The notes beneath the pieces were generated by a model. The model worked only from the letters and a program-made list of their open reading frames with translations. It did no database searches and had not been told where the DNA came from. DNA of 64,000 nt, taken from positions 2,976,001 to 3,040,000 of the forward strand of contig NZ_JAATJL010000001.1 of assembly GCF_011927905.1 (NCBI RefSeq), given 5' to 3'. Below, piece by piece: positions 19,470 through 27,672 of this stretch (within the stretch, counting starts at the first letter, position 1; each line of letters opens with the position of its first letter). Source of the DNA: Arthrobacter pigmenti (GTDB taxonomy: Bacteria; Actinomycetota; Actinomycetes; Actinomycetales; Micrococcaceae). Position numbers and translations under genes: made by a program.

Positions 19470-20414
19470 ATGGAAAACCGGGACGAAGTGCGCGCCTTCC
19501 TCACCACGCGCCGCGAACGACTGAGCCCGGAACAGGCGGCGATCCCCTTCTACGGAGGACGACGCCGGGTCAAGGGCCTGCGCCGCGAAGAAGTGGCGAT
19601 GCTCGCCGGCATGAGCACTGACTACTACACACGTCTGGAACGCGGGAACCTCGGCGGGGTGTCCGACTCCGTGCTGGAGTCCCTGGCCCGGGCGCTGCAG
19701 CTCGACGAGGCGGAACGCGGGAACCTCGGCGGGGTGTCCGACTCCGTGCTGGAGTCCCTGGCCCGGGCGCTGCAGCTCGACGAGGCGGAACGCGGTTACC
19801 TGTTCAATCTCGCGAACGCTGCTAAGGCGCCCAGCCGTGTGACCACGTCCGGGACCCGTTCACGGCCGCGTGCTGCCGCACGCACCGGGGTGCGTGAGGG
19901 CGTGTTGCGCATCCTTGAGACCATCCATGCGCCCGCTTATGTGCGGAACAACCGGTTCGACGTCGTGGCCTCCAACCGCCTGGGCCGCGCCCTGTTCTCA
20001 GAGGCGTATGACGACGGCGCGGCCTCCTTCAATCTCGCCCGCTATACCTTCCTTGATCCCCGGTCGCGTGAGTTCTTCGTGGAGTGGGAGAGGATCGGGC
20101 GGGATTCTGTTGCTGCCCTACGCCTTGAAGCCGGTTCCAATCCGTACGACCGTGGATTGACGGACCTGGTTGGCGAACTGTCCACCCGCAGCGAGGAGTT
20201 CCGGGCGTGGTGGGCTTCCCATAACGTGAAGTTCCATTACACGTCCACGAAGACACTGCGCCATTCCGTGGTCGGCGAGTTCGAGGTGACCGGGGAGTCG
20301 CTGGTGCTGCCGGGCGATCCCGGGTTGACCATCGTGACCTACACGGTGGAACCGGCGAGCCCTGCCGAAGAGGCGCTGAACTTCCTGGCGAGCTGGAGCA
20401 CGCAGAATGCTTGA
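19470..20414 (+). CDS. Xre/MmyB-type helix-turn-helix regulator with an internal 75-bp duplication
   Basis: A 314-residue protein with an N-terminal Xre HTH ([22 protein letters not shown]) and a C-terminal MmyB-like ligand-binding domain (about residues 155-310, e.g. [16 protein letters not shown]). A 25-residue segment in the HTH domain, starting [12 protein letters not shown] and ending LQLDEA, is present twice in tandem and identical at the DNA level. Family members normally have it once, so the last two helices of the HTH domain are doubled here. The frame is kept. It is divergent from the alcohol dehydrogenase, which such regulators often control. The ATG at 19470 is the natural start. 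Confidence 0.85.
   Translation: MENRDEVRAFLTTRRERLSPEQAAIPFYGGRRRVKGLRREEVAMLAGMSTDYYTRLERGNLGGVSDSVLESLARALQLDEAERGNLGGVSDSVLESLARALQLDEAERGYLFNLANAAKAPSRVTTSGTRSRPRAAARTGVREGVLRILETIHAPAYVRNNRFDVVASNRLGRALFSEAYDDGAASFNLARYTFLDPRSREFFVEWERIGRDSVAALRLEAGSNPYDRGLTDLVGELSTRSEEFRAWWASHNVKFHYTSTKTLRHSVVGEFEVTGESLVLPGDPGLTIVTYTVEPASPAEEALNFLASWSTQNA
19637..19795 (+). repeat. Perfect 75-bp in-frame tandem duplication
   Basis: Copy 1 spans 19637-19711 and copy 2 spans 19712-19786, identical base for base, with nine further bases of the unit (GGAACGCGG) continuing at 19787. The unit encodes 25 residues, so the reading frame is preserved. The short GGAACGCGG at both ends could have mediated slippage. 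Confidence 0.95.
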
Positions 20415-20428
20415 GTGGCGACAAATTT

Positions 20429-20481
20429 AATCGGTTCTACGCGCGCCCTTCGATCGGAGGGATTAGTCCTTCCGACCGATT
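20429..20481. terminator. Possible hairpin between the Xre and TPM genes
   Basis: Outer arms AATCGGT (20429-20435) and ACCGATT (20475-20481) enclose a second imperfect stem TCGGAGG (20454-20460) with CCTTCCGA (20468-20475). The two share a base, so only one can form fully at a time. The position, after the Xre stop and before the TPM start at 20535, suits a terminator or attenuator, but no clear T-run follows. Confidence 0.3.
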
Positions 20482-20534
20482 CCTTGCGACGAGCGCCTCG
20501 CTACGCTGGAGAAAACCGGACCGGAAGGACGCTC

Positions 20535-21401
20535 GTGTTGCATCCAAGACGCGCAGTCATGGCAGGCGCGATGCTGCTGCTGGTGCTCACCGGCTGCGGC
20601 GACGAAGGCACTGGCACAGTGCCCGAACCTCCGGCCGAGGGCAACGTCCTGGACTCCGCCGACGTCCTCTCCAACGCGCAGGAGCAGGAACTCAACACGC
20701 TCATCGAAGAGCAGAACGGCAGCACAGACGCAGCCCGCGTGGCGGTGCTCACGGTCGACGGCGCCGCCGGATCGATCGAAGACTACGCCCGCGAGGTCGC
20801 CACCACCTGGGGCGTCGGCGACGAGGGAGCAGACAACGGCGTGCTCGTGGTCGCGGATACCGGCGAGCGCGAGTTGCGCATCGAAACAGCCGACGGCGTC
20901 CGCGAGCGCTTCTCCGATGATGAGGCCGAGGACGTCATCGGGGATGTCCTCGAACCGGCGTTCGGGAACGAGCAGTACGCCGAGGGGCTCACTGAAGCGA
21001 TCAGCCAGATCTACACCTATGCACAGGGTCAGGAACCGCCGAAGGACCCGTATGCCTGGGTTCTTCCGGTCAGCATCGTTGGCGGGCTTGTTGTCGTCAT
21101 CGGGCTCATAGTCGGGCTGGTCGTGGCGGACTCACGCCGTCGTCGTCGTGTTGCTGATCAGGAGATCCGGACTGCAGAGCAGCGCGATCCGGACTTCGAG
21201 CTGACCGACGCCCAACGCGACGCCTACCGCAAGTACCGCTACAGCCATCGGAAGGACAACGCGCTCACCAGTCCGGCGATTTGGCTGCCGTTGTACGTGG
21301 CGAATCCGTCGCTGTATGGAGGCAACACTGCGGGCACTTCCGGTTCATCGATCAGCGGCGGTGGAGGATTCACCGGAGGCGGCGCGTCCGGGAGCTACTG
21401 A
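20535..21401 (+). CDS. TPM domain lipoprotein
   Basis: A 288-residue protein. The N terminus is a lipoprotein signal (hydrophobic run then VLTGC). A TPM domain follows (about residues 30-160; VLDSADVLSNAQEQELNTLI, then WGVGDEGADNGVLVV and FGNEQYAEGL). One membrane helix (about 175-200) and a basic RRRRV segment come next, and a Gly/Ser-rich tail ends GGGASGSY. This is the layout of the TPM/YgcG proteins, thought to act in envelope or photosystem protein turnover. I chose GTG 20535 because AAGGA is 5 bases upstream and it begins the signal peptide. Confidence 0.82.
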   Translation: MLHPRRAVMAGAMLLLVLTGCGDEGTGTVPEPPAEGNVLDSADVLSNAQEQELNTLIEEQNGSTDAARVAVLTVDGAAGSIEDYAREVATTWGVGDEGADNGVLVVADTGERELRIETADGVRERFSDDEAEDVIGDVLEPAFGNEQYAEGLTEAISQIYTYAQGQEPPKDPYAWVLPVSIVGGLVVVIGLIVGLVVADSRRRRRVADQEIRTAEQRDPDFELTDAQRDAYRKYRYSHRKDNALTSPAIWLPLYVANPSLYGGNTAGTSGSSISGGGGFTGGGASGSY

Positions 21402-21431
21402 GCGCACCCGCGGAATGTCCCGCCGTCGTAC

Positions 21432-22484
21432 ATGGTTGTGACGAACATGTTGCGTATCGGCTTCCTCTCCTTTGGTCACTGGTCTCCCCTTGAGGGTTCA
21501 CGTACGCGCACTGCGCGCGATTCCCTCCTGCAGGGCATCGACCTCGCCGTTGCGGCAGAGGAAATCGGGGTGGACGGTGCATTCTTCCGTGTCCACCACT
21601 TCGCTCGCCAGCAGGCAGCGCCATTCCCGTTGCTGGCCGCAATCGCTGCGCGTACCAGCCGGATCGAGATGGGCACCGGCGTAATCGACATGCGTTACGA
21701 AAACCCGCTGTACATGGCAGAGGAAGCCGCCGGGACGGACCTCATCAGCGGCGGACGGCTCCAACTCGGCATCAGCCGCGGGTCACCCGAACCCGCGCTC
21801 AACGGCGCCGCCAACTTCGGGTACGTCCCGGCCGGGGGCGAAGAGCCCGGCGACATGGCACGCCGCCACACCGAGGTCTTCCGTCATGCGATCAGCGGCG
21901 CGGGCGTCGCCGAGGCGGACCCTCGGCAGGCCTCCGGGCTCCTGCCCATCCAGCCGCACTCCCCCGGTCTGAGCCAACGAATCTGGTGGGGTGCCGGCAC
22001 ACGCAAGACCGCCGTATGGGCCGCCGAACAGGGCATGAATCTGATGAGCTCCACCCTGCTCACCGAGGACACCGGCGTTCCCTTCGACCAGCTCCAGGCC
22101 GAACAGATTCAGCTGTACCGCGATGCCTGGACGGAGGCCGGCCACACTTTCTCACCGCGGGTATCGGTCAGCCGCAGCGTAATCCCGATCGTTGACGACG
22201 AAGACCGCCGCTACTTCGCCCTCAGCGCCCTCCGCGAAACCCGCGACCAGGTAGGAGTGCTCGACGGCGCGATGTCCCGCTTCGGCAAGAGCTACATCGG
22301 TGAACCGGACGTACTCGCCGAAGAACTCGCCGCGGATGCCGCCGTGCAGTCCGCCGACACCCTGATGCTCACCGTCCCCAACCAACTCGGCGTCGACTAC
22401 AACGCGAAGCTCCTCCGCAACGTCATCGAGCACATCGCGCCGACTATCGGCTGGGAGAGGAAAACAACGACGACGGCGGGCTGA
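21432..22484 (+). CDS. LLM-class F420/flavin-dependent oxidoreductase
   Basis: A 350-residue luciferase-like monooxygenase-fold protein. It opens with LRIGFLSFGHWSPLEGS and shows the family blocks GVDGAFFRVHHFA, RIEMGTGVIDMRYENPLYMAEEAAGTDLI (split here) and GGRLQLGISRGSPEP, which form the flavin or F420 pocket. The length is normal. ATG 21432 is used; ATG 21447 (MLRIGFL) is equally plausible. The substrate is unknown and no partner reductase lies nearby. A repeat-bearing intergenic gap follows. Confidence 0.82.
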   Translation: MVVTNMLRIGFLSFGHWSPLEGSRTRTARDSLLQGIDLAVAAEEIGVDGAFFRVHHFARQQAAPFPLLAAIAARTSRIEMGTGVIDMRYENPLYMAEEAAGTDLISGGRLQLGISRGSPEPALNGAANFGYVPAGGEEPGDMARRHTEVFRHAISGAGVAEADPRQASGLLPIQPHSPGLSQRIWWGAGTRKTAVWAAEQGMNLMSSTLLTEDTGVPFDQLQAEQIQLYRDAWTEAGHTFSPRVSVSRSVIPIVDDEDRRYFALSALRETRDQVGVLDGAMSRFGKSYIGEPDVLAEELAADAAVQSADTLMLTVPNQLGVDYNAKLLRNVIEHIAPTIGWERKTTTTAG

Positions 22485-22563
22485 GTTCCACCCGTCTGTT
22501 GCCGCCTGGTTTTGCCCCCGGGGAGGCAGTCCGCGGAAGGCCGGATTGGTGCCTTGTCCCTCT

Positions 22564-22650
22564 CAGGATTCTGCCTGCGGTGCTCTCGTTGCATGCAATG
22601 CCTGCAGTGCACGCGGAATCCGCAGCGACATATAGCCTCCCCGCGCATAT
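22564..22650 (+). repeat. Copy 1 of the TTGCCTGCAATGC intergenic repeat family
   Basis: This sits in a 307-base gap (22485-22791) with no gene. The core CTCGTTGCATGCAATGCCTG lies at 22585-22604, preceded by TTCTGCCTGCGGTGC and followed by GCGACATATAGCC. The core closely matches the copies at 36.3 and 46.4 kb, in the same orientation. Much of the rest of the gap is a GC-rich imperfect hairpin region (for example CCTGGAGGCCGCCGCGAG) for which I see no gene. Confidence 0.7.
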
Positions 22651-22791
22651 CCGGGAGGACAGCCGGGTGGTGGTCCGGGCTGACAGTTCGGCGGCGCCCT
22701 GGAGGCCGCCGCGAGAGGCCAGCCCGAAGCTCGTCCTGGAGGCCGTTGCGAGAAGCTGAGCCCGTCGTCGTCGGGTGCAAGAATCGAAGGC

Positions 22792-23694
22792 ATGACACCC
22801 GAACCAACAGCGAACGCCGTTTCGGACCTCGCCCAGCAGCACGGGCTTGCCCTGGACCCCGCGACCATCCGGTTCAACGAAGCCGGCCTGGACTACCGGG
22901 TGGCGTTCGCAACCAGTGCGGAAACCGGTGAGGACTGGGTGCTGCGGATTCCCCGGCGGGCGGATGTGTCCGCCAAGATCGTGGAGGAAAAGCGCATCCT
23001 CGACTTCGTCGGCCCGCGCCTGCCCATCGCGGTGCCGGACTGGCGCATCAGCTCGCCCAATCTCATCGCCTATCCGCTGCTGCCTGGCAAGCCGGGACTG
23101 ACGCTCGATGTTGAAGGGCAGCCGGTCTGGCACTACGACGTCGCCTCACCTGAGTACGCCCAATCGCTTGCGGAGGTAATCGTGTCCCTACACCGCCTCG
23201 ATACCACCGAGGCAGCCGAAGCCGGCATTCCCTTCGAAACTCCCGAACAGGTGCGGCAACGGTGGTCAGGTGACCTCGACCGGGTGCTGGACGAGTTCGA
23301 CGTCGAGTCCGATCTCGTCACCGTGTGGCGCACCTGGATTGACGACGACGACCTCTGGCCGGAGCGCACCGTGCTCACCCACGGCGAGCTCTACCCGGCG
23401 CATCTGCTCCTGGATGAAGACAGCCGCATCGTTTCAGCGCTGGACTGGACCACCGCGAGGGTCAGCGATCCGGCGCTCGATTTCATGTACCAGTTCATGA
23501 TTGCGCCGCCGGAGCAGTTCGCCGCGACCGTGGACGCGTATCGCGACCTCACCGGGCACAGCGAACCCAACCTCGCAGGACGGTGCAGCGAACTGATTGC
23601 CGCCGGACCGTTGAACTATGCGCTTTTTGCACTCGAATCAGGCGAACCGGAGCATCGAGCGGCAGCGGAGGCGCAGCTTCGCCCAAACGGTTAA
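22792..23694 (+). CDS. Macrolide 2'-phosphotransferase (Mph) family protein
   Basis: A 300-residue aminoglycoside-phosphotransferase-fold kinase. The N lobe has TIRFNEAGLDYRVAFA and DWVLRIPRR, with the ATP-binding Lys replaced by Arg as in Mph enzymes. The C lobe has WIDDDDLWPERTVLTHGELY and then HLLLDEDSRIVSALDWT, which align block for block with MphB/MphC family motifs (catalytic Asp shifted to HGE; DW metal site). Mph enzymes inactivate macrolides using GTP. Chromosomal relatives are known in actinobacteria. The ATG at 22792 follows GAAGG. It is a single gene between a repeat and a terminator. Confidence 0.75.
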   Translation: MTPEPTANAVSDLAQQHGLALDPATIRFNEAGLDYRVAFATSAETGEDWVLRIPRRADVSAKIVEEKRILDFVGPRLPIAVPDWRISSPNLIAYPLLPGKPGLTLDVEGQPVWHYDVASPEYAQSLAEVIVSLHRLDTTEAAEAGIPFETPEQVRQRWSGDLDRVLDEFDVESDLVTVWRTWIDDDDLWPERTVLTHGELYPAHLLLDEDSRIVSALDWTTARVSDPALDFMYQFMIAPPEQFAATVDAYRDLTGHSEPNLAGRCSELIAAGPLNYALFALESGEPEHRAAAEAQLRPNG

Positions 23695-23707
23695 GGCTCC
23701 ATAGGAA

Positions 23708-23742
23708 AGCCCGACGCCGGAGGCAGGCACCGGCGTCGGGCT
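23708..23742. terminator. Bidirectional hairpin terminator
   Basis: A perfect 13-bp stem, AGCCCGACGCCGG (23708-23720) and CCGGCGTCGGGCT (23730-23742), with a 9-base loop. It lies between the convergent Mph-like and AGCS genes. Confidence 0.8.
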
Positions 23743-23767
23743 CTGTGCCTACGGGAAAGCGAGCAGG

Positions 23768-25243
23768 TCAGTCCTCGCCCGCGCTCCCGCGCCGCGAACC
23801 GACTGTTGTCTCCGACGGAGTGGCTTCCACCCAGAAGTCTGCCCCCTTGATACCAAGCGGACGCGGATCGAAAACGGGGTCCGCGCCAGTGCGGCGCTGG
23901 CGGTCGTAATCCTTGATGACCTTCCGGACAATCGGCGCGAGCAGCAGGATGCACACCATGTTGATCCAACCGAGCGAGGCGTAGCCGATGTCGCCGATCG
24001 TCCACATGACGGCTGCGGACTCGACCGATCCGTAGAACGTGATTGCGAGCATGCCGATCTTCAGCACCCAGCTCAGCACCGGACCCAATTCGCGGCCTGC
24101 CAGGAACACGATGTTCGTGTGCGCGATGTAGTAGAACGCCACCAGTGTGGTGAAGGCGAAGAAGAACAAAGCAATCGCAACGAATCCCGGACCGAATCCC
24201 GGCAGCGCATCACTCACCGCTTCCTGTGTATAAGCGGAGCCGGCTTCAAGGCCGGGAACGTTGGTGACGATCGGATCGCCGTTATCACGCGTGACGTTGT
24301 ACGAACCGGTCATGACCACCATCAGGCCGGTCGCCGAGCAGACTACAACGGTGTCGATGAAGATCGAGAATGCCTGCACCAGGCCCTGCTTCGCCGGGTG
24401 ACTGACCGACGACGCCGCCGCACCGTACGTTCCTTCGCCCACGCCGGCAACATTCGAGAACACCGCTCGCCGTACACCCCATGCGACAGCCGCGCCCGCG
24501 ATGCCGCCGAACACTTCATGCATGCCGAACGCGCTTGAGAGGACGAGTCCGAGAGTCGGAATGATCTGGTCAAAGTTGACCAACAGTACGACGACGGCGG
24601 CCAGGATGTACCCGACAGCCATGATCGGGACCATGAACTGGGCGGCGCCAACAACGCGCTTTGTACCACCGACGATCACGAAACCCAGCAGGCCCGTCAC
24701 GACAATCGCCGTCACCCAGACCGGAATGCTGAACGCCGTCTCCATGCTCGCCGCAATGTTGTTGGACTGCACGCCGGGGAAGAGGAACCCATATCCCAGC
24801 GCCGTCAGCACAGCCAGAAGCACCGCCAGCCACTTGATCCGCAGCCCGTACTTAACGTAGAACGGCATGCCGCCGCGATGCTCACCGTTGATCTTGCGCT
24901 TGAAGACCTGCGCGAGGGTTGACTCCGCAAAAGCACTCGCCGCACCCAACAGAGCGCAGACCACCATCCAGAACAGTGCTCCCGGACCGCCTGCGGCAAT
25001 TGCTGTTCCGACGCCGGCAATGTTGCCCACGCCCACCCTGCTCGAAATGGTCAGGAGGAGCGCCTGCAGGGGCGAGATGCCGCCGTCGTCGGCGTTCTTG
25101 GGCTTGAAGATCTGCCGCAGTGTGTCCGGCAGGAGCCGGAACTGGGCGGCGCCGGTGAGGAGCGTGAAGAACAGCCCCACCCCCAGCGCCATGTAGGCCA
25201 TCGGGTTCCACAAGCCGTCGCTGATGCTTACCAGGGTGTCCAT
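23768..25243 (-). CDS. Sodium:alanine/glycine symporter (AGCS family)
   Basis: A 491-residue membrane protein with about eleven helices. AGCS signatures are visible: the early RVGVGNIAGVGTAIAAGGPG (conserved family motif), WMVVCALLGAASAFAESTLAQ and GEGTYGAAASSVSHPAKQGL. It imports alanine or glycine with sodium. ATG 25243 begins at MDTLVSISDGLWNP with a GGAAGAGG ribosome site; a longer start at 25318 would add a basic, unconserved segment. A perfect 14-bp inverted repeat at 25314-25349 lies about 70 bases upstream. Confidence 0.92.
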   Translation of the reverse strand: MDTLVSISDGLWNPMAYMALGVGLFFTLLTGAAQFRLLPDTLRQIFKPKNADDGGISPLQALLLTISSRVGVGNIAGVGTAIAAGGPGALFWMVVCALLGAASAFAESTLAQVFKRKINGEHRGGMPFYVKYGLRIKWLAVLLAVLTALGYGFLFPGVQSNNIAASMETAFSIPVWVTAIVVTGLLGFVIVGGTKRVVGAAQFMVPIMAVGYILAAVVVLLVNFDQIIPTLGLVLSSAFGMHEVFGGIAGAAVAWGVRRAVFSNVAGVGEGTYGAAASSVSHPAKQGLVQAFSIFIDTVVVCSATGLMVVMTGSYNVTRDNGDPIVTNVPGLEAGSAYTQEAVSDALPGFGPGFVAIALFFFAFTTLVAFYYIAHTNIVFLAGRELGPVLSWVLKIGMLAITFYGSVESAAVMWTIGDIGYASLGWINMVCILLLAPIVRKVIKDYDRQRRTGADPVFDPRPLGIKGADFWVEATPSETTVGSRRGSAGED

Positions 25244-25313
25244 GCGCCTCTTCCTTGAGTCGTCGTCCGCCGGCCGAGGACGGCCAGCACGGCGGTGATC
25301 GCTTGTGGCTTGT

Positions 25314-25349
25314 GCCACATAGTATGTGAAATGTTACATACTATGTGGC
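25314..25349. promoter_or_regulatory. Long inverted-repeat operator upstream of the AGCS gene
   Basis: Perfect 14-bp arms GCCACATAGTATGT (25314-25327) and ACATACTATGTGGC (25336-25349) are separated by GAAATGTT. The element is AT-rich inside GC-rich DNA and lies in the promoter region of the symporter. It could be an operator or a minus-strand leader hairpin; no matching regulator is adjacent. Confidence 0.6.
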
Positions 25350-25482
25350 TCGTCGCCAACCGTTTCTCAAGGAATGGGAGCGCGGTCGTCTGCGGCAGCT
25401 TCACGATAGAGCCGCGTCACTCGCCGCCGGATGATCACAGCTAGGCTGGCCATCGGTGCCGCAACGACGCAAGGGGAACCCC

Positions 25483-25911
25483 ATGGACCAGCAATTGCAC
25501 TTCATCACGCTTGCCACGCCCAACCTTGAGACGGCGCGGCGCTTCTACCATGAGGGCCTCGGCTGGGACGCACTTCTGGACGTCGACGACGAGATCATCT
25601 TCTACCAGGTTGCTCCCGGCCTGCTTCTTGGCCTGTTCGAGGCCGGCAAGTTCGCCGAGGACCAGGGCGTCACCGCTGCGCCGGGCATCTCCGGCATCAC
25701 CCTGTCGCACAACGTCGCCAGCCCGCAGGAGGTCTACCGCACGGTCGGCGCGATGGCTGCGGCTGGCGCCAACATCCTGAAGCAGCCGCAGCAGGGTAAG
25801 TTCGGCGGGATCTTCCACGCGCACGTAAAGGACCCGAACGGCGTCGTCTGGGAGATCGCGCACAACCCGGGCTGGCGGATCACCGAGACCGGTGACGTGG
25901 TGCTCGGCTGA
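25483..25911 (+). CDS. VOC (glyoxalase/dioxygenase fold) family protein
   Basis: A 142-residue protein with two beta-alpha-beta modules typical of the vicinal-oxygen-chelate superfamily: HFITLATPNLETARRFYHEGLGW near the start and a second half ending HAHVKDPNGVVWEIAHNPGW, where His and Glu would be metal ligands. ATG 25483 has AAGGGG upstream; the in-frame GTG 27 bases earlier is less likely. No function beyond the fold can be assigned. It is convergent with the esterase gene. Confidence 0.82.
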   Translation: MDQQLHFITLATPNLETARRFYHEGLGWDALLDVDDEIIFYQVAPGLLLGLFEAGKFAEDQGVTAAPGISGITLSHNVASPQEVYRTVGAMAAAGANILKQPQQGKFGGIFHAHVKDPNGVVWEIAHNPGWRITETGDVVLG

Positions 25912-25923
25912 CGTGCGGGCTGC

Positions 25924-27063
25924 CTACCTCGCGTTCGCGCGGCTCCGGACCCACCCGGCGAACGCCTCAATCCGCTCGGCCACGAGCTGTGCGCGGAGCG
26001 AGTTGAAGTAGTCGAAGGTGTGCTGGGCATCGGGCAGTTCCATATACACCACGGGCTCGCGGGATGCTGCCTTCAGTTCGGCAACGAACTCCCGGGTCCA
26101 CTCAACCGGAACCATCGTGTCCCGATCCCCGTGCACCACGAGGAACGGCGGTGCCTCCTCGCTGACATGCGCGGCCGGAGTACTGCGAGGATCCCCCGCC
26201 GTCGTGCCGTAGTACCCGTACTGGCACACGGCGGCGGTAACGGACGTGTCGATACCCTCAAAGCCCGGCTGATACTCCGGCTGGTTCGGAGTCAGCGCCG
26301 CGAAGGAGGCCAGATAGCCCCCTGCGGAATTACCGGCCACGAACACCACCGACGGATCCGCCCCATACGACGCACCCTGCTCTTGCACCCAGGCCAGGAC
26401 CCGCTTCGCATCCACCACGTAATCGGGGAAGCTAGTCAACCGATAGTTCGCGCTCACACACAGCCATCCACGGCTCGCGAGGTGGTAAAGCAGCGGCAGC
26501 GATTCGCGGTTCTTGGCCCCGGAAACAAAATGCCCGCCATGGAAATGGGCAAACACCGGGCACCCCTGAGGCCGGGACCGGTGCCGGTACACATCGAGCA
26601 GGTGCCGCCTGCCGCCGTCGTCGTACGCGATGTTCCGCACGCGCTCAACGTCCCGCCGCCGCCGAAGGAAGGGAAGCAGGAAGGCGCGCAGCAGGTTCGG
26701 CCGCCCAGGCTCGACCCCCGATCGCCAGTCCGTACCGAGCGACGCACGCATAGCTGCCTCCGGCACATCGGCCGACCTCACTGCGCGGTACGCCACGACA
26801 CCGAGGCCAACCCAGGCCACAACCAGGATCACCGCACCGAGAATCCCGCCGGGCGTGAGTGGATCGTCATCTGCCAGGGTCAGCACTGTGCCCGGGACTG
26901 CCCAGAGCGCAGCGACCAGAGGTATCTCGTTCACGCCCATGCCGGCCAGGTACATTCCGGTGCCGAGTGGGCCCGGCGCACGCTTGGGCCACAACGCGCA
27001 GACGGTCGCCACCCCGAGGATCAGGACGGTCAGCAGGAAACCAACAGGCAGATTCGACAACAT
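25924..27063 (-). CDS. Membrane-anchored alpha/beta hydrolase (HSL-like esterase)
   Basis: A 379-residue protein with an N-terminal membrane region of about three helices (residues 5-24, 36-60, 72-96) followed by a hormone-sensitive-lipase-type hydrolase. The catalytic part shows the oxyanion-hole HFHGGHFVSG, the nucleophile elbow VAGNSAGGY, the acid region VHGDRDTMVP and the His in DAQHTFDYF. The family deacylates short esters. The N-terminal anchor is unusual for plain HSL enzymes and suggests the active site lies at the membrane. It is divergent from a TetR gene 39 bases away, which probably regulates it. Confidence 0.82.
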   Translation of the reverse strand: MLSNLPVGFLLTVLILGVATVCALWPKRAPGPLGTGMYLAGMGVNEIPLVAALWAVPGTVLTLADDDPLTPGGILGAVILVVAWVGLGVVAYRAVRSADVPEAAMRASLGTDWRSGVEPGRPNLLRAFLLPFLRRRRDVERVRNIAYDDGGRRHLLDVYRHRSRPQGCPVFAHFHGGHFVSGAKNRESLPLLYHLASRGWLCVSANYRLTSFPDYVVDAKRVLAWVQEQGASYGADPSVVFVAGNSAGGYLASFAALTPNQPEYQPGFEGIDTSVTAAVCQYGYYGTTAGDPRSTPAAHVSEEAPPFLVVHGDRDTMVPVEWTREFVAELKAASREPVVYMELPDAQHTFDYFNSLRAQLVAERIEAFAGWVRSRANAR

Positions 27064-27064
27064 A

Positions 27065-27093
27065 TGTAGTGATTCTAGACTACGGGTGTAGTG
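27065..27093. promoter_or_regulatory. Putative TetR operator between divergent genes
   Basis: In the 38-base gap between the esterase and TetR starts, TGTAGTG occurs at 27065-27071 and 27087-27093, and ACTAC at 27079-27083 makes inverted repeats with both (ACTAC-GGGT-GTAGT is the tighter one). The gap is so short that a bound repressor would block both promoters. Confidence 0.5.
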
Positions 27094-27101
27094 TTCTGTC
27101 T

Positions 27102-27653
27102 ATGCGTGAACAGCTTCTTCTCGACGCCGCCATCGAAGTGCTTGCCGCGGGCGGCGTACGGCAACTGACCCACCGCGCGGTTGATGCGGCGGCCCAGTTG
27201 CCGCTCGGTTCCACATCGAACCGGTTCCGGTCCCGCGACGCCCTCCTGACCGGCGCGCTGAACCGGATCCTCGAACGGGAAATGGCTGTCTGGAGTGCGC
27301 TCGCTTCCACGAAGGACCTTGACGACGTCGGCGGTTTCGCTTCGGCCCTCGGCCGCCTCGTTGAGAAGCTGACGGGTGAGCACCGTTCGCTTTCCCTCGC
27401 GCGCCACGCCGTGTTCGTTGAGGCGAGCAACCGGCCGCAGCTGGGCGAGGAGGCCGAGAAGGGCCGCGCTGAACTGGCGAACTGGATGATGCCCGCGCTC
27501 CTAACTCTTGGCTCGCGGGATCCGAAGGCGCACCTGCAGTACCTGCTCGCGCTGATCGACGGGCTGTTGACCAGTCGGCTGGTCCACCCCGCACCCGATG
27601 CCGACCCCGCCCCGGCGATCGCGGCGCTGCTGCGCGGACTCATTTCCCACTGA
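27102..27653 (+). CDS. TetR family transcriptional regulator
   Basis: A 183-residue regulator. The N-terminal HTH is LLLDAAIEVLAAGGVRQLTH followed by RAVDAAAQLPLGSTSNRFRSRDALL, the typical TetR helix 2-3 region. The C-terminal ligand domain (about 75-180) is helical. ATG 27102 is the natural start. It is divergent from the esterase and 19 bases upstream of the FAD monooxygenase gene, so it probably controls both. The ligand is unknown. Confidence 0.85.
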   Translation: MREQLLLDAAIEVLAAGGVRQLTHRAVDAAAQLPLGSTSNRFRSRDALLTGALNRILEREMAVWSALASTKDLDDVGGFASALGRLVEKLTGEHRSLSLARHAVFVEASNRPQLGEEAEKGRAELANWMMPALLTLGSRDPKAHLQYLLALIDGLLTSRLVHPAPDADPAPAIAALLRGLISH

Positions 27654-27672
27654 CCCGTTAGGACGAAAAATC

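Noticed and set aside
22512..22931. Open frames with cysteine-rich translations in the 22.5 kb gap
   Set aside because: The Cys-rich pattern comes from the TGCCTGCA repeat and is seen in several frames, so it is not evidence of a protein.
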